NCBI RefSeq assembly: GCF_937920985.1
Contig: NZ_CALDXR010000002.1
Span: forward strand, 1-29,353
Origin: an uncultured Phascolarctobacterium sp.
Lineage (GTDB): Bacteria > Bacillota > Negativicutes > Acidaminococcales > Acidaminococcaceae
Length of the DNA: 29,353 bases
Direction: 5' to 3'
Translations under genes and position numbers: made by a program
In this document: piece by piece, positions 16,217 to 23,275 of the stretch
Layout: each line of letters opens with the position of its first letter
How positions within the stretch are numbered: the stretch's first letter is position 1
The notes under the pieces: generated by a model
What the model was told of the DNA's origin: nothing
Database searches by the model: none
Seen by the model: only the letters and a program-made list of their open reading frames with translations

Positions 16217-17461
16217 ATGCAAAGCATTATTAAAGACATCAAATTGGCACCGTTAGGTCATCAACGTATCGCGTGGGCAAAGGAATATATGCCCCTGCTG
16301 AACCATCTGAACGATGAATACAGCAAAACTAAACCCTTCCAGGGCATCAACATGGTTGTAACCATTCACCTGGAAGCAAAAACCGCTTATCTGGCACTCG
16401 TGCTGAAGAACGCAGGCGCTAATGTTGTTGTTACCGGCAGCAACCCGCTTTCCACTCAGGACGAAATTGCCGCAGCACTGGTTGACAGCGGCGTAACTGT
16501 TTTCGCAACCCACGGCTGCACCAACGAAGAATATGATATGTATCTGCGCGAAGCTTTAAAGAGCGAACCGCAGCTGATTATTGATGACGGCGGCGATTTG
16601 GTTAATATGCTGCACGGCGAACGTCGTGACCTGATTCCTAACCTGATGGGCGGCAGCGAGGAAACCACCACTGGCGTACATCGTCTGAAGGCTCTGGCTG
16701 CAGCAGGTCATCTGGCATTCCCGATGATTGCCGTTAATGATGCTTACTGCAAGTATCTGTTTGATAACCGTTACGGTACCGGCCAATCCTCCTGGGATGG
16801 CATCATGCGTACCACCAACATGTCCGTAGCAGGCAGAACTGTTGTTGTTGCAGGCTATGGCTGGTGCGGTAAGGGCGTTGCAATGCGTGCCAAGGGCCTG
16901 GGCGCTAACGTTATCGTTACCGAGGTTGATCCGATTAAGGGTATCGAAGCAGTATTTGACGGCTTCCGCGTTATGCCGATGCAGGAGGCTGCAAAACACG
17001 GCGATATCTTTGTAACCGTAACTGGCTGCAAGGACGTAATCACCAAACCTCATATGGAGGTTATGAAGAACGGCGCTGTTATGTGCAACGCAGGTCACTT
17101 CGACGTAGAAATCAACAAACATCATCTGGAGGAGCTTTCCGTAGTTGCTCCGTATGAAGTACGCAAAAATATCATGACCTACACTATGGCTGACGGACGT
17201 AAGCTGAACCTGCTGGGCGAAGGCCGTCTGGTTAACCTGGCTTGCGGCGACGGCCATCCGATTGAAATCATGGACCTGTCCTTCGCTATGCAGTTCCTGG
17301 CTATGAAATATCTGCTCGACCATAAGGGAGCAATGGAAAACAAACTGTATGTACTGCCGGAAGAACTGAACACCGAAATCGCTGCTCTGAAGCTGCAGGC
17401 TATGGGCGCAGGCATCGACACCCTGAGCGATGAGCAGAAGGCATATCTGGCTGCCGAATAA
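16217..17461 (+). CDS. ahcY: AhcY-family hydrolase, possibly S-inosylhomocysteine hydrolase
   Basis: 414 aa, the short Thermotoga/archaeal-like form. Family motifs: NPLSTQDEIAAAL, DDGGDLVNMLH, SEETTTGVHRL, NDAYCKYLFDNRYGTGQS, NAD-binding VAGYGWCGKGVAMRAKG (~211-227) and GHFDVEI. Two features differ from classical SAH hydrolases. The adenine pocket reads H51-L-E-A-K-T-A instead of H-M-T-x-E/Q-T-A, so the usual Thr and Glu/Gln become Glu53 and Lys55. The C-terminal K-P-D-H-Y-R-Y tail is missing. With mtaD in the operon this suggests it splits S-inosylhomocysteine into inosine and homocysteine. The preference is inferred; hydrolysis of SAH itself remains possible. AAAGGAGGA precedes the ATG. Confidence 0.9.
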   Translation: MQSIIKDIKLAPLGHQRIAWAKEYMPLLNHLNDEYSKTKPFQGINMVVTIHLEAKTAYLALVLKNAGANVVVTGSNPLSTQDEIAAALVDSGVTVFATHGCTNEEYDMYLREALKSEPQLIIDDGGDLVNMLHGERRDLIPNLMGGSEETTTGVHRLKALAAAGHLAFPMIAVNDAYCKYLFDNRYGTGQSSWDGIMRTTNMSVAGRTVVVAGYGWCGKGVAMRAKGLGANVIVTEVDPIKGIEAVFDGFRVMPMQEAAKHGDIFVTVTGCKDVITKPHMEVMKNGAVMCNAGHFDVEINKHHLEELSVVAPYEVRKNIMTYTMADGRKLNLLGEGRLVNLACGDGHPIEIMDLSFAMQFLAMKYLLDHKGAMENKLYVLPEELNTEIAALKLQAMGAGIDTLSDEQKAYLAAE

Positions 17462-17463
17462 TC

Positions 17464-18141
17464 ATGGAAACGCAGTTATTTGCTAAAGAAAGTGCATGTG
17501 CCGCCATTGTGGAAACAGGCCATGCGCTGATTGAAAAAAAGCTCGTCGCAGGCTCCTGGGGCAATATCAGCTGCCGCATTGACGCGCAGAATATTGCTAT
17601 CACACCCTCCGGCCACGGTTATGAAACGCTGACTCCTGAGGACGTTGTCATCATCAACCGTGATGGCGAAGTTGTTGAAGGTAAGTACATTCCTTCTTCC
17701 GAACTGAAGGTGCACACCGCTATTTACAACGCTTATCCTGAGGCTGGTGCCGTAATCCATACGCACAGCATTTATGCCAGTGCACTTGCGGCTATGCATC
17801 AGGGAGTGCCGGCGATTATCGAGGATATCGTGCAGATTATCGGCGGCAGGGTGGAGTGCGCTGAGTACGCTCTTTGCGGTACGCAGGAGCTGGCGGAGAA
17901 CACCGTGCGTGCGCTGAACGGCAAAAAGGCTGTGCTGCTGGCCAACCATGGCGCTGTCTGCTGGGGCAAAAACATGGCGGAGGCACTGCTTGCTGCCGAA
18001 ATTCTGGAAAAGGCGGCGCAGATTGCCGTAATCTGTGCAGGCACCGGTAACAAGGTGTACGAGCTGAGCTGTGAGGACGTGGACGTGATGCATGATTTTT
18101 ATGAAAAGCATTACTCCAAACGTCAGCAGGGCGAGGAGTAG
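17464..18141 (+). CDS. Class II aldolase, candidate 5-methylthioribulose-1-phosphate aldolase (Ald2-like)
   Basis: 225 aa, class II aldolase/adducin fold, related to L-fuculose-phosphate aldolase. Metal ligands are visible as HTHS (His99, His101) and NHG (His162). The catalytic Glu is Glu80 in PSSELKVHTAIY, and GNISCR and TPSGHGYETL form the phosphate site. Two bp separate it from ahcY, so they are probably coupled. In the DHAP shunt known from Rhodospirillum and some E. coli, an enzyme of this kind splits methylthioribulose-1-phosphate (or 5-deoxyribulose-1-phosphate) into DHAP and an aldehyde. The neighbouring phosphorylase and mtnA make that role very plausible here, but the sequence alone does not exclude a fuculose-type sugar. 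Confidence 0.88.
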   Translation: METQLFAKESACAAIVETGHALIEKKLVAGSWGNISCRIDAQNIAITPSGHGYETLTPEDVVIINRDGEVVEGKYIPSSELKVHTAIYNAYPEAGAVIHTHSIYASALAAMHQGVPAIIEDIVQIIGGRVECAEYALCGTQELAENTVRALNGKKAVLLANHGAVCWGKNMAEALLAAEILEKAAQIAVICAGTGNKVYELSCEDVDVMHDFYEKHYSKRQQGEE

Positions 18142-18164
18142 AAACAATAATATCACTGTCATCC

Positions 18165-18184
18165 GCCTCTCTTAACAGGGAGGC
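18165..18184 (+). other. Intercistronic stem-loop
   Basis: GCCTCTC pairs with GGGAGGC (one G-U) around TTAACA, in the 76-bp gap between the aldolase gene and mtaD. There is no T-tract, so it is more likely an mRNA-stability or processing element than a terminator. Confidence 0.45.
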
Positions 18185-18217
18185 AGGATTTAATTTATAC
18201 CAAGGAAGTGAAATCTT

Positions 18218-19498
18218 TTGGCTAAGCTACTGATTAAAAATATCGAGCTTCTGCATACTCCGAACGGTGAAATGCAGAACATCGCCGTTGAAGATAATAA
18301 GATTGTTTATGTAGGCAAGGACGTGCCTGCAGACTTTGCTGCCGACGAAATTGTGGACGGCAAGGGCAAGCTGGCTACTGCCGGCATGGTCAACACCCAT
18401 GGCCACGTTTCTATGACGCTGCTGCGCAGCTATGCCGACGATATGGCGCTCATGGATTGGCTGCAAAACAAAATCTGGCCGATTGAAGACAAGATGGACG
18501 CTAACGACATCTACTGGGGTGCTATGCTGGGCATTGTAGAAATGCTGAAGGGCGGTACTACCTGCTTTGCCGACATGTACGCCTTCATGGAGGACGTTGC
18601 GCGTGCCTGCGCCGAAACCGGTATCCGCGCTAACCTCAGCCGCGGCCTGATCGGCGTAGCGCCGGACAAGGACGTAAAGATGGCAGAAAACACTGTGCTG
18701 GCGAAGAACTGGCAGGGCTATGACAACGGCCGTATCCGCATCACCTACGGTCCGCACGCTCCTTATACCTGTCCTGTTGATTATCTGGAAAAGGTTATTG
18801 CCGAGGCTGCTGCCAACAAGGCAGAAATCCAGATGCATCTGTGCGAAACTAAATTTGAGGTTGATACCGTTGTTAAAGAGCATGGCATGACACCGATTCA
18901 GCTGATGGATAAGCTGGGCATGTTTGAGCTGGGTACCATTGCTGCACACTGTGTACATCTGACAGACGAGGATATGGACATCATGGCTGCCAAGCACGTG
19001 CGTGTAGCTCACAACCCGCAGAGCAACCTGAAGCTGGCAAGCGGTATCGCACCGGTAGCGGCAATGCTGAACAAGGGCATTTGCGTTGGCCTGGGCACGG
19101 ACGGCGCATCCAGCAACAACAATCTGGATATGTTGGAGGAATGCCGTGCTGCCGCAATGCTGCATAAGGCAACCACCTTTGATCCCCTCGTTGTTCCTGC
19201 TAAAAAGGCGTGGGAGATGGCAACCGTTGACGGTGCCAAGACTTTGGGCTTTGCTGATACCGGACTTTTGGAAGCAGGTCAGCAGGCAGATATCGTACTG
19301 TGGGATATGCACAAGCCTTACTGGTATCCGCGTCACAATAAGCTGTCCCAGCTGGTTTATGCAGCAAGCAGCACCGATGCCGACACTGTTTTCGTAGCAG
19401 GCAAAAAGGTTGTGGAAGCTGGCAAGCTGCTGACCTTTGACGAAGAAAAGATTTACGCGGAAGCTGAGGCTTGCACCAGAAAGCTTTTGAATAAATAG
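18218..19498 (+). CDS. mtaD: 5-methylthioadenosine / S-adenosylhomocysteine deaminase
   Basis: 426 aa amidohydrolase. Metal site: NTHGHVSMTLLR (His61, His63), HLCET, IAAHCVHL, and LGTDGASSNNNLDM with the catalytic Asp. It has the IWPIED and YGPHAPYTC segments typical of the MtaD/DadD group that deaminates MTA, SAH, 5'-deoxyadenosine and adenosine. It starts at TTG: AAGGAAG lies 10 nt upstream and no in-frame ATG is close. It would feed methylthioinosine to the phosphorylase at 14331 and S-inosylhomocysteine to the hydrolase at 16217, which fits the altered base pockets in both. Confidence 0.93.
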   Translation: MAKLLIKNIELLHTPNGEMQNIAVEDNKIVYVGKDVPADFAADEIVDGKGKLATAGMVNTHGHVSMTLLRSYADDMALMDWLQNKIWPIEDKMDANDIYWGAMLGIVEMLKGGTTCFADMYAFMEDVARACAETGIRANLSRGLIGVAPDKDVKMAENTVLAKNWQGYDNGRIRITYGPHAPYTCPVDYLEKVIAEAAANKAEIQMHLCETKFEVDTVVKEHGMTPIQLMDKLGMFELGTIAAHCVHLTDEDMDIMAAKHVRVAHNPQSNLKLASGIAPVAAMLNKGICVGLGTDGASSNNNLDMLEECRAAAMLHKATTFDPLVVPAKKAWEMATVDGAKTLGFADTGLLEAGQQADIVLWDMHKPYWYPRHNKLSQLVYAASSTDADTVFVAGKKVVEAGKLLTFDEEKIYAEAEACTRKLLNK

Positions 19499-19529
19499 CA
19501 ATTAGCAGCAAAAGGAGAAAAGCAAGAAA

Positions 19530-20372
19530 ATGGCTAAAATCATTACCAAAGCAAATTTAGCACCTGCTGTTTACGAGTTCGTCGTAGACGCGCCGCTGGT
19601 GGCACACAAATGCCATCCGGGACAGTTTGTTATCATCCGCACTGACGAATACAGCGAACGTATTCCTCTGACTATTGCGGATTTTGACCGTGAAAAAGGC
19701 TATATCACCTTAATCGTGCAGGCGGTGGGCAACACTACTAAGCATCTGTGCGACACCTTTAACGAGGGTGATGATATTCTCGACGTAGTTGGTCCTTTGG
19801 GACATCCTTCCGAGATGGGCAAGTTCGGTACTGTTGTAGTAGTAGGCGGCGGTATCGGCGTTGCGCCTGTTTATCCCATCGCGCGTGCATATCACGAGCT
19901 GGGCAACAAGGTTATCTCCATCATCGGTGCGCGCGACAAGGATCTGGTAATCTGGCAGGATAAAATGGCAGCTATCAGCGACGAGCTGATTTTGACCACC
20001 GATAACGGCAGTGCAGGCCGCAAGGGCTTTGTAACTGACCCGCTGCGTGAAATGCTGGAGGCAGGCGAGAAGCTTGACCTGGTATTGGCCATCGGTCCTG
20101 TTATCATGATGAAAAACGTGGCAGCGACCACCAAACCCTTCGGCGTTAAAACTACAGCCAGCCTCAACACCATCATGGTAGACGGCACCGGCATGTGCGG
20201 CGGCTGCCGTGTAATGGTTGGCGGCGAGAACAAATTTGCTTGTGTAGACGGACCGGAGTTTGATGCTCACGAGGTAGATTTTGCGAACCTGGTAATGCGT
20301 CAGCAGATGTACAAGGACCAGGAAGCACTGGAATATAGCTGTGGAGGTCATTGCAAATGCGTGGAGGAATGA
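19530..20372 (+). CDS. nfnA: NfnA: FAD/[2Fe-2S] subunit of ferredoxin-dependent NAD(H):NADP oxidoreductase
   Basis: 280 aa, ferredoxin-NADP reductase-like fold: GQFVIIR and ERIPLTIAD bind FAD, VVVVGGGIGVAPVYPIA binds the nucleotide. The C-terminal [2Fe-2S] site is DGTGMCGGCRV followed by KFACVDG, including the Asp ligand characteristic of NfnA/NfnS. Length and motifs also fit SudB, and the dihydroorotate dehydrogenase electron-transfer subunit is a relative. The paired downstream gene makes Nfn the best call. Nfn uses flavin-based electron bifurcation to couple NADH and reduced ferredoxin to NADP+ reduction, or the reverse. It starts 31 bp after mtaD with AAAGGAG. Confidence 0.85.
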   Translation: MAKIITKANLAPAVYEFVVDAPLVAHKCHPGQFVIIRTDEYSERIPLTIADFDREKGYITLIVQAVGNTTKHLCDTFNEGDDILDVVGPLGHPSEMGKFGTVVVVGGGIGVAPVYPIARAYHELGNKVISIIGARDKDLVIWQDKMAAISDELILTTDNGSAGRKGFVTDPLREMLEAGEKLDLVLAIGPVIMMKNVAATTKPFGVKTTASLNTIMVDGTGMCGGCRVMVGGENKFACVDGPEFDAHEVDFANLVMRQQMYKDQEALEYSCGGHCKCVEE

Positions 20373-21745
20373 GAAATGCTATGCCGGAACAGCCGGCTGA
20401 TGTGCGTAACAAAAACTTTCAGGAGGTAGCACTTGGCTACACTAAGGAAATGGCGGTAGACGAGGCACAGCGCTGCCTGAACTGCCCTAAACCGCGTTGT
20501 GTAGGCAGCTGCCCGGTTAATATTGATATTCCTAAGTTTATTCATGAGGTGGCACAGGAAAACTTTGCCGAGGCCTATAAAATCCTTAAGCAAAAGAGTA
20601 CCCTGCCTGCTGTCTGCGGACGTGTCTGCCCGCAGGAAAACCAGTGCGAGGGCAAGTGCGTGCTGGGCATCAAGGGCGAGCCTGTAGCTATCGGCCGCCT
20701 GGAGCGCTTTGTTGCCGACTATGCGCGTGAGCATGGCCTGGATAACGATGTAGAAGCTCCGGCAGAACGCAAGGGCAAGAAGGTTGCCGTAGTAGGCAGC
20801 GGCCCTAGCGGCCTGACCTGCGCAGGCGATTTGGCAAAAATGGGCTATGATGTAACCATGTACGAAGCGCTGCACGCTGCAGGCGGTGTGCTGATGTACG
20901 GTATTCCGCAGTTCCGTCTGCCTAAGGAAATCGTACAGCATGAAATCTCCGCATTGAAAAAGCTGGGCGTAAAAATTGTAGTTGACGCTGTTATCGGCCG
21001 CACCTTCACCATCAAAGAGCTGATGGAGGAGGAAGGCTTCAGCGCTGTTTATGTTGGTACCGGCGCCGGTCTGCCGCACTTTATGCAGATTGACGGCGAA
21101 AACCTCAACGGCGTATATTCCGCCAACGAATTTTTGACGCGTGTAAATCTGATGAAGGCTTACGAATTCCCGAACTACGCTACACCTGTATATGTTGGCA
21201 AGAAGGCTGCTATCGTTGGCGCAGGCAACGTAGCAATGGACGCAGCGCGTACCGCGAAGCGCCTTGGCGCGGAGCAGGTATATATCGTGTACCGTCGCAG
21301 CGAGGAGGAAATGCCCGCACGTAAGGAAGAAATCGGCCACGCTAAGGAGGAAGGCATTGAGCTGCGCCTGCTGAACAATCCGGTTGCAATCTTGGGTGAT
21401 GAAAAGGGCTGGGTTAACGGCCTGAAGTGCATCAAGATGGAGCTTGGCGAAGCAGATGCCAGCGGCCGTCGCTCTCCTGTAGCTATCGCAGGCAGCGAGT
21501 ATGTGCTCGACGTTGACATGGTAGTTATGGCTATCGGCCAAGGTCCGAATCCGCTGATTAAGCAGACTACCCCTGAGTTGGAGGTTAACAAGCGCGGTAA
21601 CATTGTTGCCGACGAGGCAGGTGCTACCTCTATTCCGGGCGTGTTCGCCGGCGGCGATATCGTAACCGGTGCTGCAACCGTAATCAGTGCTATGGGCGCA
21701 GGCAAGAAGGCTGCAGCTGCTATTGACGAGTACCTGAGCAAGTAA
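20357..21745 (+). CDS. nfnB: NfnB: large flavoprotein subunit, GltD-like
   Basis: ~463 aa. Starts at TTG 20351, ATG 20357, 20369 (ATGA overlap with nfnA) and 20381 are all in frame. I take 20357 because GGAGG lies 9 nt before it; conservation with relatives begins around MPEQ at 20381. Two [4Fe-4S] motifs, CLNCPKPRCVGSCPVNIDIP and CGRVCPQENQCEGKC, are followed by the FAD site VAVVGSGPSGLTCAGDLA and the NADPH site AAIVGAGNVAMDAARTA, and by the C-terminal GVFAGGDIVTGAATVI. The family includes glutamate synthase small chains, but no glutamate synthase large subunit is present and the NfnA partner overlaps. It is the last gene of the operon. Confidence 0.87.
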   Translation: MRGGMRNAMPEQPADVRNKNFQEVALGYTKEMAVDEAQRCLNCPKPRCVGSCPVNIDIPKFIHEVAQENFAEAYKILKQKSTLPAVCGRVCPQENQCEGKCVLGIKGEPVAIGRLERFVADYAREHGLDNDVEAPAERKGKKVAVVGSGPSGLTCAGDLAKMGYDVTMYEALHAAGGVLMYGIPQFRLPKEIVQHEISALKKLGVKIVVDAVIGRTFTIKELMEEEGFSAVYVGTGAGLPHFMQIDGENLNGVYSANEFLTRVNLMKAYEFPNYATPVYVGKKAAIVGAGNVAMDAARTAKRLGAEQVYIVYRRSEEEMPARKEEIGHAKEEGIELRLLNNPVAILGDEKGWVNGLKCIKMELGEADASGRRSPVAIAGSEYVLDVDMVVMAIGQGPNPLIKQTTPELEVNKRGNIVADEAGATSIPGVFAGGDIVTGAATVISAMGAGKKAAAAIDEYLSK

Positions 21746-21789
21746 GGGGAAAGCTGGCGCTGTTGCATAATTTAATATAAGATAAGCGT

Positions 21790-21834
21790 AAAATCCTATT
21801 GCAGATGTTCTGAGTTAGTCTGCAATAGGATTTT
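21790..21834 (+). terminator. Strong rho-independent terminator ending the SAM-salvage/nfn operon
   Basis: AAAATCCTATTGCAGA pairs perfectly over 16 bp with TCTGCAATAGGATTTT, 13-nt loop, then more T. Confidence 0.92.
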
Positions 21835-22050
21835 TTATTTATATGCATGGTTGTAGCTTTGAAAATAATTTGAACGACTGTAAAAAATTCTTCCACTCAA
21901 CTCATACAATCTTGTCTCACATTAAATCACTCGAAAAACTGAGCTTTTCATTATAAACAATGAAACATTCAAAAGAATAAAAATGCAGATTCTTTACAAA
22001 ACGATTTCTATGAAAAAACATTTGCTTTTAACGCAATAAAATAATATAAT
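21835..22050 (+). promoter_or_regulatory. AT-rich gap with promoter for the 22089 gene
   Basis: The 343-bp gap 21746-22088 holds the terminator above and then AT-rich DNA in which I see no gene. Near its end, TTGCTT (22022-22027), 17 bp and TATAAT (22045-22050) form a likely promoter. Confidence 0.5.
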
Positions 22051-22088
22051 GTAGCTAACTTCACCATAAGAACAAAGGAGTGTAGCAA

Positions 22089-22355
22089 ATGGGATGGTTT
22101 AGTTCAATCAAAAATCCTGAAACAGATTATGATTCTATTATTACAACAACCGGCGACTTAAAAGAAGAATATTCTATCATGGGAATCATTTTTTCGGATG
22201 GTTCTTTAGGAGACAGTACGCAAGACTGGGAAGTTGAACTCATTAAACTAAAAAACAAGGCTTTAGCAATGAAAGGTCATGCTATAATTTACGTCAAAGC
22301 AATTAGCGACGGGAAATATAGTAGATTAATGGGTACAGTAGTACAATTCATTTAA
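22089..22355 (+). CDS. Small YbjQ-like hypothetical protein
   Basis: 88 aa with a good AAGGAG ribosome binding site. ITTTGDLKEEYSIMGIIF, then LKNKALAMKGHAIIYVKA and LMGTVVQF are spaced like the YbjQ/DUF74 fold, but the protein is short and lacks the central glycine-rich segment, so the link is tentative. It is cytoplasmic, with no signal peptide or helix. It is a single gene between its own promoter and terminator. Confidence 0.6.
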   Translation: MGWFSSIKNPETDYDSIITTTGDLKEEYSIMGIIFSDGSLGDSTQDWEVELIKLKNKALAMKGHAIIYVKAISDGKYSRLMGTVVQFI

Positions 22356-22417
22356 TATAAAAGAGGCTGGGATAGAATCTGGTATCTTTGTTTTTAAATA
22401 TGCTTAAAATAAAAAAC

Positions 22418-22438
22418 ACACCTTTAGAGGTGTATTTT
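22418..22438 (+). terminator. Probable terminator after the YbjQ-like gene
   Basis: ACACCT/AGGTGT with a TTAG loop, flanked by A-rich and T-rich arms (AAAAAAC ... ATTTT), may act in both directions. Confidence 0.55.
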
Positions 22439-22454
22439 AAAAATATCAATATTA

Positions 22455-22463
22455 TGTTATAAT
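22455..22463 (+). promoter_or_regulatory. Extended -10 promoter of the type I toxin mRNA
   Basis: TGT-TATAAT, with TATAAT at 22458-22463. The -35 region is poor. Transcription should start near 22470, giving a ~50-nt leader. Confidence 0.6.
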
Positions 22464-22521
22464 ATATTTTGAGGCAACTGGTAGTCGGTTTTCCTACTCC
22501 CTAGCGAGTGGGGGTGATGTT

Positions 22522-22599
22522 ATGACTGTTTTCGAAGCGTTATCTCTGATGATTGCTTTCGCAACTCTGGTCGTGCTGATCCTTACGTATCGTAAGTAA
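22522..22599 (+). CDS. Type I toxin, Hol_Tox-like (holin-like) 25-residue membrane peptide
   Basis: The peptide is MTVFEALSLM followed by a single hydrophobic helix and a basic LTYRK end. This is the pattern of the putative holin-like toxins (Hol_Tox) of Firmicutes, whose opening M-T-V-[FY]-E-[AS]-L is distinctive. GTGGGGGTGAT provides a ribosome binding site just upstream, which CTCCC in the leader can partly pair with. Such peptides insert in the cytoplasmic membrane and are silenced by an antisense RNA. Here a convergent RNA gene with a consensus promoter lies on the opposite strand immediately downstream (22610-22694). The peptide is too short for usual gene callers. Confidence 0.85.
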   Translation: MTVFEALSLMIAFATLVVLILTYRK

Positions 22600-22609
22600 T
22601 TACGGCATG

Positions 22610-22694
22610 AAAAAAACCGCCTAGCGGTAAGACGGTTTCTTTCTAACTTTTAAACAATGAGGAGAACCGGCTTTCCACAACCAGTTGTCTCTTT
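22610..22694 (-). ncRNA. Antisense RNA antitoxin, convergent with the Hol_Tox-like gene
   Basis: A perfect TTGACA-N17-TATAAT promoter on the minus strand (22701-22729) would start an RNA near 22694 that stops at the hairpin 22614-22638. Its 3' end overlaps the toxin mRNA terminator. Near its 5' end it contains GGAAAGCCG (complement of 22668-22676), which can pair with CGGTTTTCC (22486-22494) in the toxin leader, nine pairs with one G-U. The layout, convergent genes with a shared bidirectional terminator and a second contact site near the 5' ends, is that of fst/par-type and txpA/ratA-type loci. RNA size ~85 nt, inferred. Confidence 0.75.
22614..22640. terminator. Shared bidirectional terminator of toxin mRNA and antisense RNA
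   Basis: AAACCG/CGGTTT with an inner CCGC/GCGG option. It is preceded by A7 (a T-tract for the minus strand) and followed by TTTCTTTCT (for the plus strand). Confidence 0.75.
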
Positions 22695-22700
22695 ATGTTT

Positions 22701-22729
22701 ATTATACGTTTTATCTTGTTTTTTGTCAA
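22701..22729 (-). promoter_or_regulatory. Consensus promoter of the antitoxin RNA
   Basis: On the minus strand, TTGACA (22724-22729), exactly 17 bp, TATAAT (22701-22706). This is a full match to the sigma-70/sigma-A consensus and much stronger than the toxin promoter, as expected for an antitoxin. Confidence 0.88.
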
Positions 22730-22824
22730 ACATGGATGTTTTGCAGGGGGGGGATTTTACTTTGGTTTAATGGCAACCTTAATCCCAAAAATAAAACACA
22801 TACCCTAAGAAACCTGCTAATATT

Positions 22825-23100
22825 TTAGGCAATTTGCTTACTCTCCTTTGCCATTTCCCACATAAGAAAAAGATTATCCGCTGCGAAGCTTTTAATCCAA
22901 TAAAGCTCGTCCTCACTAAAGCCAAAAGCCTTGATAAACTTTTTGTCAGGCATAATAATTTCAGCGAAATCAAAACCATTATTATTGTTGGGACGTTCAA
23001 ATCTTACGCAAATATATTCCTTGTATTCTTCATCTATAATGTCGCTGGTAGTGACTGTAATGCCGTTGAACATGCAGTAGTAATGCTTGTTGGTACACAT
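22825..23100 (-). CDS. Hypothetical protein, 91 aa
   Basis: I do not recognise a family. The start ATG at 23100 follows AAAGGAG at 7-10 nt, and a TATAAT lies further upstream, which favours this strand over the overlapping plus-strand frame. The protein is small and mixed in character: CVRFERPNNNNGFDFAEIIM, then DKKFIKAFGFSEDELYWIKS and a C-terminal helix. No signal peptide, membrane segment or cysteine cluster. It lies next to the type I toxin locus, and no functional link can be shown. Confidence 0.65.
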   Translation of the reverse strand: MCTNKHYYCMFNGITVTTSDIIDEEYKEYICVRFERPNNNNGFDFAEIIMPDKKFIKAFGFSEDELYWIKSFAADNLFLMWEMAKESKQIA

Positions 23101-23137
23101 AGGCGCACAACTCCTTTCAATGAGCTTATTTAATTAT

Positions 23138-23143
23138 ATTATA
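23138..23143 (-). promoter_or_regulatory. -10 element for the 91-aa gene
   Basis: TATAAT on the minus strand about 38 bp before the start codon; the -35 is weak. Confidence 0.5.
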
Positions 23144-23235
23144 GCGTAGCAGGGGTGAATAGTAAATAGAAGAATATCTCCCCATCACCTCCACACTTAA
23201 TTCACAATAGTTTTATATTTTCTTTTAGTAACCTA

Positions 23236-23244
23236 TGCTATAAT
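23236..23244 (+). promoter_or_regulatory. Extended -10 promoter of the secreted repeat protein gene
   Basis: TGC-TATAAT, with TATAAT at 23239-23244, 32 bp before the ATG. Confidence 0.6.
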
Positions 23245-23275
23245 ATGCTTAGAAAGTGTAAATGAGGTGATTATC

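Noticed and set aside
18209..18225. GTG start for mtaD just upstream
   Set aside because: The GTG at 18209 runs in frame into a TAA after five codons; TTG 18218 is the only workable start.
20351..21745. Glutamate synthase small subunit (GltD)
   Set aside because: Same protein family, but no large subunit is present and the overlapping NfnA partner gene fits NfnB better.
22746..22753. Run of eight G as a possible phase-variation tract
   Set aside because: It lies between genes and upstream of the antitoxin promoter, not in a coding start or promoter spacer, so no switching target is apparent.
22834..23133. Plus-strand 99-aa ORF opposite the 91-aa gene
   Set aside because: No ribosome binding site at its start, whereas the minus-strand frame has AAAGGAG and a -10 element.
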